Assembly (NCBI RefSeq): GCF_024398015.1
Contig: NZ_CP073747.1
Location: forward strand, 3,035,001 to 3,099,000
DNA from: Kordiimonas sp. SCSIO 12610
GTDB lineage: Bacteria; Pseudomonadota; Alphaproteobacteria; Sphingomonadales; Kordiimonadaceae
Length of the DNA stretch: 64,000 bases
Reading direction: 5' to 3'
The notes below the pieces were generated by a model that worked only from the letters and a program-made list of their open reading frames with translations, searched no databases and was not told where the DNA came from. The position numbers were made by a program, and so were the translations under genes. This document shows, piece by piece, positions 1 through 9,518 of the stretch; position 1 is the stretch's first letter; each line of letters starts with the position of its first letter.

Positions 1-88
1 GTTTTTCGTTCATGAATGACGTAATGACAGACACATTCTGTGCAAACGATTGCATCGCGCTTTTTAAATTTTCTTCAACTTCATCCAT
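1..88 (-). CDS. Flavin-reductase-like protein, N-terminal fragment
   Basis: The minus strand is open from an ATG at 88 to the window edge, giving 29 codons that start MDEVEENLKSAMQSFA. The stretch LKSAMQSFAQNVSVITS resembles the N-terminal 'FR-x-A-x-x-x-F-A-x-G-V-x-V-V-T' signature of flavin reductase-like (FMN-binding split barrel) domains. That resemblance was judged by eye over a short segment. A second ATG four bases downstream runs into a stop, so the first is the plausible start. The Shine-Dalgarno is weak. The rest of the gene lies outside the window, so the function is provisional. The 204 bases between this gene and the glmS terminator show no gene or clear signal. Confidence 0.45.
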   Translation of the reverse strand, partial: MDEVEENLKSAMQSFAQNVSVITSFMNEK

Positions 89-292
89 GTGTACTACCGT
101 CAACGAGACCAAATTTGCTACATGTCCAATCTATAAGCTATTGGCATAATTTTACTCATACGTACATCATCTATTATTCAGACCAGTCGAATTACCATCA
201 TAAATCTGTTATTTAGAGGAAATATCTCGCAGTATCAGTGCTTGCAGAAAACTGAAACCGCATATTGCGCCGATGTGCTAGCGGCAATAATC

Positions 293-335
293 AAGGAAAA
301 ACCGTTTCAGACAAATCATCAAATTCTGAAACGGT
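293..335 (-). terminator. Rho-independent terminator of glmU-glmS
   Basis: A perfect 10-bp inverted repeat (301-310 with 326-335, 15-nt loop) begins 8 bases past the glmS stop codon. Read on the minus strand it is followed by TTTTCCTT, a classic intrinsic terminator layout. Confidence 0.8.
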
Positions 336-342
336 ACAGAAT

Positions 343-2169
343 TTATTCGACAGTTACAGATTTTGCCAGATTACGCGGCTGGTCTGCATCTGTCCCTTTT
401 TCAACTGCTGCATAATAGGCAAGAAGTTGAACAGGGACAGCGTAAACGATCGGACTCGCGATATCATCGCACTTAGGCATTTTGAATGACATCAAGTCTT
501 CGCCATTTGAGCCCACTGCGCTTGGGTCATGATCAGAGATAACAATCACCTGACCCTGCCGCGCCATAATTTCCTGCAGATTAGAGACTGTTTTATCAAA
601 AAGCTCGTTATGCGGGGCAAGTCCGATAACAGGGACATTCTCGTCAATTAAGGCGATAGGGCCATGCTTCAGCTCACCTGCTGCATACCCCTCGGCATGA
701 ATATAACTAATTTCCTTAAGCTTCAGCGCACCTTCCATCGCAATAGCGGAATGAAGCCCTCGTCCTACAAACAGAATATCACGCGCTTTTGCAATTTTAT
801 GAGCAATCTTCTCGATGCCCTTATGATTGCTAAGAACATCAGCGACAAGCTTGGGAATTTCACCGACACTATTAATAGCCGATACAACACCTGCTTCATC
901 AAGCTTTCCTCTTGCGCGCGCGATCTCGGTCGCGAGTGCTGCCAAAACGATCAATTGGCAAGTGAATGCTTTTGTACTTGCAACCCCAATCTCTGGGCCA
1001 GCATAAATCGGGAACACCATGTCGGACTCGCGGGACATGGACGATTCTTCTGCATTCAGGATCGAAAGGATCGACTGACCTGCCGCTTTCGCATGCTTTA
1101 ATGCTGCAAGCGTATCCGCCGTTTCTCCCGACTGAGATATAAAGATCGCCAACCCACCCTCAGTGTATACCGGATCGCGGTAGCGAAATTCAGAAGCGAT
1201 ATCCACTTCTACCGAAATTCTTGCCATTTTTTCTAGCCAGAATTTGGCGACAAGTGCCGCATAATAACTGGTTCCACATGCGATAATCGTGACCTTGCTA
1301 ACATTCGCAAAATCAAAATCACCGGCTGGTAACTTGACGCCTCCCCCTGTTTGGTCAAAATATTTACCAATGGTTTGAGCGAGGATAAATGGCTGTTCGA
1401 ATATTTCCTTCTGCATGAAATGCCGATAATTGCCTTTATCTGCAAAAGTATTCGACACTTGTGAGTATGTAACAGGGCGCGTAACAACGGCGCCAGTCAT
1501 ATCAAAGACCGTGACAGCCTCACGGGAAATCTCTGCCCAGTCACCTTCCTCAAGGTAGATTAACTTATTGGATAGACTAGCAAGAGCAATCGCATCTGAA
1601 CCAAGATAGTTTTCGCCCTTCCCCATTCCAACCACAAGGGGGCTGCCTCTACGCGCAGCAAAAATTCGCTCGTTTTCATTCTTTATAATGATCGCTAGAG
1701 CAAATGCTCCCTCAATTCGCTTCAAAGTTTCGAAAACAGCATCTTTTGGAGCAAGACCACGCGCCAAATATTCCGATATTAAATGAGCAACAACTTCCGT
1801 ATCGGTTTCACCTTCAAAATTGTGGCCATTTTCAATCAGTTCTTTTTTCAGTGATGCGAAATTTTCGATGATACCATTGTGAACAACTGCAAGACCATCT
1901 GCCATATGAGGATGCGCGTTCACTTCAACGGCTTCACCGTGCGTTGCCCACCGCGTATGTCCAATCCCGATATCACCTTTGATAGGTTGGTCTACAAGTT
2001 TACTATCAAGGGCCGCAATTTTGCCCACAGCACGACAGCGGTGCAATTCCCCACCATGAAGTGTCGCGACACCCGCAGAATCGTACCCACGGTATTCCAA
2101 CCGATGTAAGGCCTCCATCATTCGGGGAACGGTATTTGTTATTCCGACTATTCCAACAATGCCGCACAT
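343..2169 (-). CDS. glmS: Glutamine--fructose-6-phosphate aminotransferase (isomerizing)
   Basis: GlmS makes glucosamine-6-phosphate from fructose-6-phosphate and glutamine, the first step toward UDP-GlcNAc for peptidoglycan and lipopolysaccharide. The 608-residue length is the normal full size. The protein starts MCGIVGIVG, so Cys2 is the Ntn-type glutaminase nucleophile after Met removal. HTRWATHG and HNGIIEN follow in the glutaminase domain. Two SIS sugar-isomerase domains come next (ISQSGETADT and the EGALKLKE region), and the protein ends with the conserved KSVTVE tail. Its ATG overlaps the glmU stop by one base (TAATG), so the pair is translationally coupled in order of the pathway. A terminator sits just downstream. 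Confidence 0.98.
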   Translation of the reverse strand: MCGIVGIVGITNTVPRMMEALHRLEYRGYDSAGVATLHGGELHRCRAVGKIAALDSKLVDQPIKGDIGIGHTRWATHGEAVEVNAHPHMADGLAVVHNGIIENFASLKKELIENGHNFEGETDTEVVAHLISEYLARGLAPKDAVFETLKRIEGAFALAIIIKNENERIFAARRGSPLVVGMGKGENYLGSDAIALASLSNKLIYLEEGDWAEISREAVTVFDMTGAVVTRPVTYSQVSNTFADKGNYRHFMQKEIFEQPFILAQTIGKYFDQTGGGVKLPAGDFDFANVSKVTIIACGTSYYAALVAKFWLEKMARISVEVDIASEFRYRDPVYTEGGLAIFISQSGETADTLAALKHAKAAGQSILSILNAEESSMSRESDMVFPIYAGPEIGVASTKAFTCQLIVLAALATEIARARGKLDEAGVVSAINSVGEIPKLVADVLSNHKGIEKIAHKIAKARDILFVGRGLHSAIAMEGALKLKEISYIHAEGYAAGELKHGPIALIDENVPVIGLAPHNELFDKTVSNLQEIMARQGQVIVISDHDPSAVGSNGEDLMSFKMPKCDDIASPIVYAVPVQLLAYYAAVEKGTDADQPRNLAKSVTVE

Positions 2170-3527
2170 TATTTTTGTTCCTTCTTCGCCAATCGTTCAG
2201 ATCGAAATTTTGCAGCAAACCCGTCAATTTGCCGTTGTTTTGCCCGTGTAACTCCTAAGGCATCCTGATCAATATCACTTGAGATAACACTACCTGCTCC
2301 AACAATCGCGCCGTCACCAACTGTAACAGGGGCAACAAGAGCAGTATTCGACCCAATGAAAGCTTCTTTGCCGATAACCGTCTGGTATTTAAAGAAACCA
2401 TCGTAATTACAAGTAATTGTACCCGCGCCTATATTAGCGGCATCACCTACGATGGCATCGCCTATATAGGAAAGATGACTTACCTTTGCCCCTTCGCCGA
2501 GCTTAGCTTTTTTAACTTCGACAAAGTTACCAATTTTTGCCTTATCCCCAATCTCAGCACCAGGGCGCAGTCGTGCAAACGGGCCAACACTTGCGTTTTC
2601 ACCGATGGTCGTCCCTTCAAGATGGCTAAACGCTTTGATCCTTGCACCGCCTGAAACATGCACATTCGGGCCGAAAAATACATTTGGCTCAATGATGACA
2701 TCAGCCTCTATTTTTGTATCGTTTGCGAAATAAACTGTATCAGGGTCTATTAGCGTAACACCGGATGCCATCATTTCTGCGCGTTTTTTGGATTGAAACG
2801 CTAATTCCGCTGCCGCCAAATCTGCGCGGCTATTTACCCCCATCACATCCTGCTCTGAAGCATTCACAACAACCGCATGAGAACCATCGGCCCTAGCACA
2901 TGCAACCAGATCCGTAAGATAATACTCACCAGCTGCATTATCGTTCGACAATTCTTTCAACCACTTGAAAAGTTTAGCGCCGTCAACGACCATCATACCA
3001 GAATTACAAAGCGATATTGCGCGTTCTGTTTCAGTAGCGTCTTTATATTCAACAATACGCTCTAGGTCACCGTTACTCGATAAAACCAAACGACCGTATT
3101 TTCCGGGGTCGGCGGCCTCGAAGCCCAAAACGACAATACCAGGTTTATTCGCCTTGTTATTCTTGGCTTCAAGCATCTGCTCCATCACAGAATTTGGAAT
3201 AAAAGGCGTATCCCCAAACAGGATAATTACATCACCATCAAATCCTGAAAGGGACTTTTCTGCCATCATAACGGCGTGCCCCGTACCCAATTGCTCTTCT
3301 TGAACTGCAAACTCCGCTGAATAATCAGCACCTGCAATGGCCGTTTCCAATTGTTCCCGCCCTGAACCAACAATAAGAACTTGCTTGGAGCATCCCAAAC
3401 CTTGAACTGTATCCATCAAATGAAAGAGCATTGGTTGTCCCGCAATATCATGCAGGACTTTATGTTTTTCAGATTTCATTCTAGTGCCTTTACCGGCAGC
3501 AAGAATAACAGCAGCTATATTCCCCAT
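2169..3527 (-). CDS. glmU: Bifunctional UDP-GlcNAc pyrophosphorylase / glucosamine-1-phosphate acetyltransferase
   Basis: GlmU acetylates glucosamine-1-phosphate and then couples it to UTP to give UDP-GlcNAc. The N-terminal nucleotidyltransferase half carries LAAGKGTRMKS (about residues 10-20), the Q-x-x-x-L-G-T-G-H-A uridine-binding segment and FGDTPFI. The C-terminal half is a left-handed beta-helix of hexapeptide repeats (GENASVGPFARLRPGAEIGD region) with the acetyltransferase NYDG motif and the terminal R-A-K-Q segment. The length of 452 residues is typical. It lies directly upstream of glmS with a one-base overlap. The 121 bases before it hold only AT-rich sequence, separating it from the PhyH gene. 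Confidence 0.98.
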   Translation of the reverse strand: MGNIAAVILAAGKGTRMKSEKHKVLHDIAGQPMLFHLMDTVQGLGCSKQVLIVGSGREQLETAIAGADYSAEFAVQEEQLGTGHAVMMAEKSLSGFDGDVIILFGDTPFIPNSVMEQMLEAKNNKANKPGIVVLGFEAADPGKYGRLVLSSNGDLERIVEYKDATETERAISLCNSGMMVVDGAKLFKWLKELSNDNAAGEYYLTDLVACARADGSHAVVVNASEQDVMGVNSRADLAAAELAFQSKKRAEMMASGVTLIDPDTVYFANDTKIEADVIIEPNVFFGPNVHVSGGARIKAFSHLEGTTIGENASVGPFARLRPGAEIGDKAKIGNFVEVKKAKLGEGAKVSHLSYIGDAIVGDAANIGAGTITCNYDGFFKYQTVIGKEAFIGSNTALVAPVTVGDGAIVGAGSVISSDIDQDALGVTRAKQRQIDGFAAKFRSERLAKKEQK

Positions 3528-3648
3528 AAATTAGTCTTTCAAACAATCAAATTAGTAAAAAACTTTAAATTTCAGCGATATTGGCACCCATACCTAAAAA
3601 AAAGCCTAATTTTTTAAATTTATCGAAAATACTGTTTTTTATTTTGCT

Positions 3649-4689
3649 TTAACGGCCATCATTATCCAAAAACATCTCGTCAGCATCAATCAGGTGCCAA
3701 CTGGCTCTTGATATGTTCTTCGCAGCTTGACGGTCTTTGTAGAGCCAAAATTGCTGCAAACCCCATTGTTCGATATTAGCCATTAACTTAGAACCGAACC
3801 CCGGCAAAATATTGAATGGATTGTGGCGACTATATGCCCAAATCTCTATTCGACTTTCACCGTCATTGGCCTGCCCGCGCCCATGGAAACCATTAGTATT
3901 TGCAATGACAAGCGTACCAGCCTTAACAGTAATTCCCTTTGGTGCAGCTAATTCCATTTCTTCAAGGTCTTGAGCGTCAGCGCGGAACGAACCCTTCTCA
4001 GAGTACCCGTCTGATATATTACCAGCCTGAATACTGCGCCTGTATTCCCACTTCAAACGTTTTAAGGATAAACGGTGTGACCCTTTGACATAAGTAAAGG
4101 GCCCGTGTTTTTGCTCCACATCCTGAAGAAACAACCATGCCTTCATCGTTGGATGAAATGTATCGGAATGCATGGTTTTCTGGGGGTCTTTCTTGCCGTC
4201 AACAAATCCATTCCGAATACGCTGAATATACATAAGTGGCCTATGCCATTTAGCCCCAGTGTAAAACAAACGATCCTGTAGGCGACTATCATTAACCACT
4301 TCGCTTAAAGGTGACGATTGTTGCAGCACTTTATCATCTAATAATATACGCTGGGTATATGTGTTCCCCTGCACCATTTGGCGCGGGTGAACATCCATAG
4401 CATCAAACTTATCGGTAATAGCCTGAATAGTTTCTTCGTCTATAAAATCAGGAACCAGTACAAATCCATCACGGTGATAGGCCTCGCGTTCATCCTCGTC
4501 CATCATTGGCTTCAGGAAAAACCAGCGAATGTGAGCTGCTATGTGGGCAAGCACAACCCTTAATATATGAAGCCCTAATATATTCAAAAGCCGTGAGCCA
4601 ATGATCGGATTCGCTTTAAATGATTTTGATTGCCCAAACAGGCCAAAAAACCAGATGGGCAACATATATATTTTCGATATGATCTGCAT
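3649..4689 (-). CDS. Phytanoyl-CoA dioxygenase (PhyH) family protein
   Basis: A 346-residue Fe(II)/2-oxoglutarate-dependent oxygenase of the PhyH superfamily. The iron triad is visible as H174-x-D176 (in TMHSDTFHP) and H269 (in GFHGRGQ), with R280 a candidate 2-oxoglutarate anchor. The N-terminal ~60 residues are unusually hydrophobic and basic (PIWFFGLFG and ILRVVLAHIAAHIRWFFL), which suggests a membrane-associated segment ahead of the catalytic domain. The DEREAYHRDGFVLVPDFI stretch is the usual PhyH entry motif. It lies 20 bases downstream of the amidohydrolase gene and is probably co-transcribed with it. The substrate is unknown; PhyH members hydroxylate lipids, small metabolites and natural-product intermediates. 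Confidence 0.85.
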   Translation of the reverse strand: MQIISKIYMLPIWFFGLFGQSKSFKANPIIGSRLLNILGLHILRVVLAHIAAHIRWFFLKPMMDEDEREAYHRDGFVLVPDFIDEETIQAITDKFDAMDVHPRQMVQGNTYTQRILLDDKVLQQSSPLSEVVNDSRLQDRLFYTGAKWHRPLMYIQRIRNGFVDGKKDPQKTMHSDTFHPTMKAWLFLQDVEQKHGPFTYVKGSHRLSLKRLKWEYRRSIQAGNISDGYSEKGSFRADAQDLEEMELAAPKGITVKAGTLVIANTNGFHGRGQANDGESRIEIWAYSRHNPFNILPGFGSKLMANIEQWGLQQFWLYKDRQAAKNISRASWHLIDADEMFLDNDGR

Positions 4690-4709
4690 AATGATCTTCT
4701 ATAGAGACT

Positions 4710-5975
4710 CTATGGCTTTTTATAGATTTTGCCATTTTTCATCACAAATTCGACACGGCGGATCGCTGATAAATCATCAATTGGATTGCCTGAAACCGCT
4801 ATGATATCAGCAAGATATCCTTCTTTTACGAGACCTAATCCATCAATATTCATTAATTTAGCAGATGTGTAGGTCGCTGCCTTTAGCGCATCCAAATTTG
4901 TTAAGCCATGCGTAACTAACAGCTCTAACTCTCGGGCATTGTCGCCGTGGGTAAACACACCAACATCGCTACCATTACAAATTTCAACACCTGCCTTTAG
5001 CGCTAATTCCATTGATGTGCGTTTCTGACCAATTCGAGCGGGCTCGCTTGCTTTCGAACCGTCCCAGCCGCGATACCGTGAAATTGCGTCCCCGGCCGCA
5101 ATGGTGGGACAGAAAATCACCCCTTTTTCCGCCATCAACTTAAATGTTTCAAAACTACCACCGTCACCGTGTTCAATGCTTTGGACCCCAGCCAATATAG
5201 CGCGCCGCATGGCCTCATCAGAGGCAGCATGTGCAACAGCAGGCCTTCCACTGTCATTTGCGATTTGAACAATGGTTTTTAGCTCATCCAGTGTGAATGT
5301 AGGCTTGGCTTCACCATTTGGGCCCCAACGGTAATCAGCATAAACCTTAATAATATCTGCACCTTTGCCAATCTGATCCCTAACAACGTGAATTAAATCA
5401 GCGCCATCAGCAGGTTCTGCGCCGAGGTTAATATGATGCGATAAATCAAATCCTTTTGGTCCATAACTACCTGTTGAGACAATTGCCTTCCCTGCTACAA
5501 TTAATCGAGGCCCCTCAATAACCCCCTTGTTCACCGCATCACGAATGCCAACATCCATATAACCAGCGCCTTCGCTTCCTAAATCACGAAGCGATGTAAA
5601 ACCAGCATCGAGCGTAGCCCCTAAATGATTGCCCGCACGGAGCGTTCGCTCCGCCCAACTTTCCTTTAAAACCTGATCATTCCATGAAACTTCATTGTAG
5701 GGGTGCAAGAGTACGTGGCTATGGGCATCAATCAACCCCGGCATCAACGTTAAGCCGCTCAAATCAATACGCTTAACCGCTCTGTCCACAGTAAGGTTTT
5801 TACCGATTTGAACAATTTTATCGTCCTGAACGTGAACTTGATAGCCATCAAGAATTCGTCCTGTCGAGACATCCAATACATTGGACGGCATAAGCAAATA
5901 TGCATCCGCTTTTACAAAAACACTCAAAAACAATGCGATAAGTAGACCAACAAAAGATTTGCTAAAAAACTGCAT
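4710..5975 (-). CDS. Exported amidohydrolase (imidazolonepropionase/prolidase-like)
   Basis: This 421-residue protein starts with a signal peptide (LLIALFLSVFVKADA) and continues as a metal-dependent amidohydrolase. The metal site is marked by GLIDAHSHV, the strand-4 region IIKVYADYRW, the histidines of AHAASDEA and SIEHGDGG, and the catalytic aspartate of NGSDVGVF. The final IAVSGNPIDDLSAI is the typical urease-like beta-sandwich return. Family members in this group hydrolyse Xaa-Pro or Xaa-Lys/Arg dipeptides or related amides in the periplasm. The specific substrate cannot be read from sequence. It heads a likely two-gene unit with the PhyH protein and is divergent from the old-yellow-enzyme gene, sharing a ~105-bp promoter region. 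Confidence 0.88.
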   Translation of the reverse strand: MQFFSKSFVGLLIALFLSVFVKADAYLLMPSNVLDVSTGRILDGYQVHVQDDKIVQIGKNLTVDRAVKRIDLSGLTLMPGLIDAHSHVLLHPYNEVSWNDQVLKESWAERTLRAGNHLGATLDAGFTSLRDLGSEGAGYMDVGIRDAVNKGVIEGPRLIVAGKAIVSTGSYGPKGFDLSHHINLGAEPADGADLIHVVRDQIGKGADIIKVYADYRWGPNGEAKPTFTLDELKTIVQIANDSGRPAVAHAASDEAMRRAILAGVQSIEHGDGGSFETFKLMAEKGVIFCPTIAAGDAISRYRGWDGSKASEPARIGQKRTSMELALKAGVEICNGSDVGVFTHGDNARELELLVTHGLTNLDALKAATYTSAKLMNIDGLGLVKEGYLADIIAVSGNPIDDLSAIRRVEFVMKNGKIYKKP

Positions 5976-6080
5976 AAGAATTTCCCAACCTGTAGCTCAA
6001 AACCCTATATTTACATTAGCAGGCATTTACAGTAAAAACAGCCAATTATTAATTAATACAAATCATTATTTGGAAGTCAT

Positions 6081-7190
6081 ATGTCTGCACAATATCCCTG
6101 TTTATTTGAGCCGTTCAAATTAGGCGCTTTAGAGTTACCAAATCGCATTGTCATGGCTCCAATGACTAGAACTTCGTCGCCAGGGAATTTCCCTAACCAA
6201 AAGAATATCGACTATTACAAAAGACGCGCTGAAGGCGGTGTTGGCCTCATTATCACGGAAGGGACCTGCATCAATCACCCAGCAGCGAGTGGATACCCAA
6301 ATGTTCCATTCTTTTATGGTGAAAAGGCGCTCGCTGGCTGGAAAGACGTAGTCGATGCGGTTCATAGTGCAGGTGGTAAAATCATGCCACAGCTTTGGCA
6401 TGTGGGCGCCGTTAGACGGCCAGGTATCGAGCCTGACGCTGAGGTTCCAGGCTACGGCCCTTCGGGAATGGTCGCCAAAGGCAAGAAGCGTTGCCATGAA
6501 ATGAGCGAAAACGATATTGCAGATGTCATAGAAGCCTTCGCGCAAGGTGCTGCAGACGCACAGAAATTAGGTTTCGACGGTGTTGAAGTGCACGGCGCTC
6601 ATGGATACTTAATTGACCAGTTTTTCTGGGCTGATTTGAATGAACGTACCGATCAGTGGGGCGGCACCTTACAAAACAGAACACGTTTCGCCGCAGAAAT
6701 CGTCAAAGCTATCAAAGACCGCACTGGCCCAGATTTTCCAGTAATCCTTCGGTGGTCCCAGTGGAAAATGCAGGAATACACTGCAAAATTAACGAATACG
6801 CCAGAAGAAATGGAAACGTTCCTGAAACCGCTTGTGGATGCTGGTGTCGATATTTTCCACTGTTCTACACGCCGCTTCTGGGAACCCGAATTTGAAAGAA
6901 GCAATTTAAACCTTGCGGGATGGGTTAAGAAAATCACTGGCAAGCCAACTATTACCGTTGGCAGTGTTGGCCTTGATAATGACTTTATCAATGAAGGCAG
7001 CCCTGTTTTCAAAGAAGCTGAAACGTCAGATTTATCTGAGCTTGCAAGCCGCATGGAAGCTGGCGAATTTGATCTGGCTGCTGTGGGTCGTGCCTTGATC
7101 GCCAACCCAGAATGGGCCAACCAGGTACGTGACGGCAATATGGAAAGCTTAAAACCATATCAAAAAGAAATGCTCGCAGAACTGATCTAA
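6081..7190 (+). CDS. NADH:flavin oxidoreductase, old yellow enzyme family
   Basis: A 369-residue FMN-dependent (beta/alpha)8 barrel. Diagnostic segments are LFEPFKLGALELPNRIVMAPMTR at the N-terminus (read as separate motifs PFKLG and NRIVMAPMTR), PQLWHVGAVRR and the substrate-binding HGAHGYLIDQFFW. The phosphate-binding end VGRALIANPEW also fits. Members reduce activated C=C bonds of enones, nitro compounds or related electrophiles with NAD(P)H. The ATG follows GGAAGTCAT, giving a good ribosome binding site. The stop codon overlaps by 3 bases with that of the convergent radical SAM gene, leaving no room for a terminator between them. The physiological substrate is unknown. Confidence 0.93.
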   Translation: MSAQYPCLFEPFKLGALELPNRIVMAPMTRTSSPGNFPNQKNIDYYKRRAEGGVGLIITEGTCINHPAASGYPNVPFFYGEKALAGWKDVVDAVHSAGGKIMPQLWHVGAVRRPGIEPDAEVPGYGPSGMVAKGKKRCHEMSENDIADVIEAFAQGAADAQKLGFDGVEVHGAHGYLIDQFFWADLNERTDQWGGTLQNRTRFAAEIVKAIKDRTGPDFPVILRWSQWKMQEYTAKLTNTPEEMETFLKPLVDAGVDIFHCSTRRFWEPEFERSNLNLAGWVKKITGKPTITVGSVGLDNDFINEGSPVFKEAETSDLSELASRMEAGEFDLAAVGRALIANPEWANQVRDGNMESLKPYQKEMLAELI

Positions 7191-8287
7191 AACAGACTAA
7201 ATTGACCATTCTTTGAGAGGGGTTTTTCAAATAGGCCTCTCTCAAGCTTGCTGAAACTCTGATTTAATTTAAAGCGATCTATCGATCTCAGGAAACGCGA
7301 TTTCAACAAATCAGCCTCAACGCCAACCCCTTTCATTCTGTGACCAAAACGCTGATCATTCGCTTTACCGCCACGCATTGCCTTCAATCTGTTCATCACA
7401 CGTTTTCGTCGGTTTGGATAATAGGACGCTAGCCATTCATCAAACAGATCATGTAATTCAAGCGGCAACCGCAATAGGATAAAGGCGGCACGAACGGCCC
7501 CTGCCCCCTTAACCGCTTCAAGTACGCTCTCCATTTCATGATCGTTGAGCGCAGGGATTACCGGGGCAAACATAATCGACACCGGAATGCCTCTATCCGA
7601 AAATTGTCTTATCGCGTCCAATCGCCTTTGCGGAGAACTCGCCCTAGGCTCCATGGTGCGTGATAATTTAGCGTCGAGCGATGTGACCGAAAAAGCAATG
7701 CGAATTAAGTTAAGTTCATGCAAAGCTTCTATGATATCCATATCCCGAAGCATCAATGCAGATTTGGATAGGAGGGTTACAGGATGTTTACATTCCAGTA
7801 AAACCTCTAACACCTGACGCGTTATTTTGTATTCGCGTTCAATAGGTTGGTAAGGGTCCGTATTGGTTCCCATTGCTATTGGCTCAGGCTTATAAGCTTT
7901 CTTGGCTAATTCGTTCCTTAAGAGTTCGGCTGCATTTGGTTTTGCAAACAAACGTGTTTCAAAATCAAGCCCAGGAGACAGTCCCATGAAAGCATGACTG
8001 GGTCGGGCAAAACAATAAATACAGCCATGTTCACAGCCGCGGTATGCATTAATAGAGCGATCAAAAGGGATATCAGGTGACGCATTTTTAGTGATGATAT
8101 GTTTTGGATGTTCGATTGTTACATGGGTAGTAACCTGATTTGGCATCTCAAACCCTTCCCACCCATCATCAAAATATTCTACTGTTTCACCCTCAAACCG
8201 ACCAGAGACATTGGAACATGCACCCCTGCCTTTCGGCTGAAGGCTATCCATATATCGCCCGTGTAAAAATGCTCTCTTCTGTTCCAT
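7187..8287 (-). CDS. PA0069-family radical SAM protein (SPL-like)
   Basis: A 366-residue protein with the radical-SAM cluster motif C-x3-C-x2-C at Cys85, Cys89 and Cys92 (RGCEHGCIYCFARPSH), the spacing of the spore-photoproduct-lyase-like subgroup. The following GLDFETRLFAKPNA, MGTNTDPYQPIE and TLLSKSALMLRD segments are characteristic of the conserved bacterial 'PA0069' radical SAM family. Members are widespread in bacteria that do not sporulate, so a role in DNA photoproduct repair is unproven. It is monocistronic, converges on the OYE gene and diverges from the aminotransferase cassette. Confidence 0.9.
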   Translation of the reverse strand: MEQKRAFLHGRYMDSLQPKGRGACSNVSGRFEGETVEYFDDGWEGFEMPNQVTTHVTIEHPKHIITKNASPDIPFDRSINAYRGCEHGCIYCFARPSHAFMGLSPGLDFETRLFAKPNAAELLRNELAKKAYKPEPIAMGTNTDPYQPIEREYKITRQVLEVLLECKHPVTLLSKSALMLRDMDIIEALHELNLIRIAFSVTSLDAKLSRTMEPRASSPQRRLDAIRQFSDRGIPVSIMFAPVIPALNDHEMESVLEAVKGAGAVRAAFILLRLPLELHDLFDEWLASYYPNRRKRVMNRLKAMRGGKANDQRFGHRMKGVGVEADLLKSRFLRSIDRFKLNQSFSKLERGLFEKPLSKNGQFSLF

Positions 8288-8362
8288 AATTGAAGCATAA
8301 CAAATAAGAACAAAAAGTGAACATAAATAATCATAGACTCTTTTTAATATTTAGAATAAATG

Positions 8363-8374
8363 TCTATATATAGA
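8363..8374. promoter_or_regulatory. 12-bp perfect palindrome ahead of the aminotransferase cassette
   Basis: TCTATATATAGA is a perfect palindrome 23 bases upstream of the aminotransferase ATG, in an AT-rich divergent region. It could be an operator for the regulator encoded in the same cassette, or simply part of a -10 region. Only its symmetry and position support it. Confidence 0.3.
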
Positions 8375-8397
8375 TATTTTATACAAGGAAATGACAG

Positions 8398-9510
8398 ATG
8401 CAAATTGAAGAATTCACGCTCGAGCGTATTCAATCCCTCTATGAAAACACCGTAGAGTTCAATCTGTCTGATAGCGGTGTGCATCCATACACTTTGAATG
8501 AGTTATTAACACCGGAACAGAATGCAAAGCTTTTAGAACTGGAAATTGGGTACGGCTGGACCAATGGCGCAACCGAATTACGTCAGTCCGTTGCAAACTT
8601 GTATAAAAACAGAACATCAGATGAAGTCATCATTACCAATGGCTCGGCAGAAGCAAACTTTTTAATGGTTATGTCGCTCCTGAACGCAGGCGACGAACTG
8701 ATTGTTTTTGTTCCCAACTACCTGCAAATTTGGGGTTGGGCACGTGCGCTTGGTGTAACAGTTAAGGAAGTCGCGCTTAAAGAAGAACTGGGTTGGCAAC
8801 CAGACCTGGATGACCTGAAAACACTGATCACTGATAAAACTAAGATGATTACGATCTGTCACCCAAACAATCCGACAGGTAGCACTCTGCCACTCGAAAG
8901 CATGCAACAGCTAGTCAATTTTGCTCGTGACTATGGCATTTATTTGCATGCTGATGAGGTTTACAAAGGGTCGGAATTAAACGGCGAGGAAAGCCCGAGT
9001 TTTGCTGACCTTTATGAAAAAGCTATCATCACTTCAGGCCTGTCAAAAGCGATGGCACTACCGGGATTGCGGATCGGTTGGTTAGTTGGTCCAGAAAACG
9101 ATATATACAAGGCTTGGCAAAGCAAAGACTATACCTCCATCACTACAAGTGCAGTTAGTGAATATGTAGCTGACATCGTGGTTCAGCCCCTTAAAAGAGC
9201 AGAAATCCTCGAGCGTAGTCGACGTATCTTGCGAGAAAATGTTGCTCTTCTCTCAGGCTGGCTCAATAACAATGCAAACTTGTTTTCAAGTATATTACCG
9301 GACGCTGGCGGCATGGCATTTGTACGCTATAATATGAAAATAAATTCCACAGAGTTAGTTCATAAACTTCGGGAAGAGCGTAGCATTATGCTATTGCCTG
9401 GCGATGTGTACGGAATGGATAACTATATTCGTTTAGGTATTGGTGCGCCCAAACATCACATAGAAGAAGGTCTGAAACATCTTGCAGATTATGCGCGCAC
9501 TAACTTTTAG
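8398..9510 (+). CDS. PLP-dependent class I/II aminotransferase
   Basis: This 370-residue fold-type I aminotransferase shows the substrate/cofactor segments TNGSAEANFL, CHPNNPTGSTLP, LHADEVYKG and the Schiff-base lysine in SGLSKAMALPGLRIGW. The R-x-G-x-G segment near the C-terminus (IRLGIGAP) carries the carboxylate-binding arginine. The ATG is preceded by AAGGA. The product is somewhat short for aspartate aminotransferases and lacks obvious substrate markers. It is followed after 8 bases by a YheO-type regulator and then an ornithine-cyclodeaminase-family gene. This implies a small catabolic cassette for an amino acid, possibly cyclic, hydroxylated or of D-configuration. Confidence 0.9.
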   Translation: MQIEEFTLERIQSLYENTVEFNLSDSGVHPYTLNELLTPEQNAKLLELEIGYGWTNGATELRQSVANLYKNRTSDEVIITNGSAEANFLMVMSLLNAGDELIVFVPNYLQIWGWARALGVTVKEVALKEELGWQPDLDDLKTLITDKTKMITICHPNNPTGSTLPLESMQQLVNFARDYGIYLHADEVYKGSELNGEESPSFADLYEKAIITSGLSKAMALPGLRIGWLVGPENDIYKAWQSKDYTSITTSAVSEYVADIVVQPLKRAEILERSRRILRENVALLSGWLNNNANLFSSILPDAGGMAFVRYNMKINSTELVHKLREERSIMLLPGDVYGMDNYIRLGIGAPKHHIEEGLKHLADYARTNF

Positions 9511-9518
9511 ATAGCAGG

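Noticed and set aside
664-1101. 145-codon plus-strand frame opposite glmS
   Set aside because: Fully contained in glmS, with scattered cysteines and no start signal.
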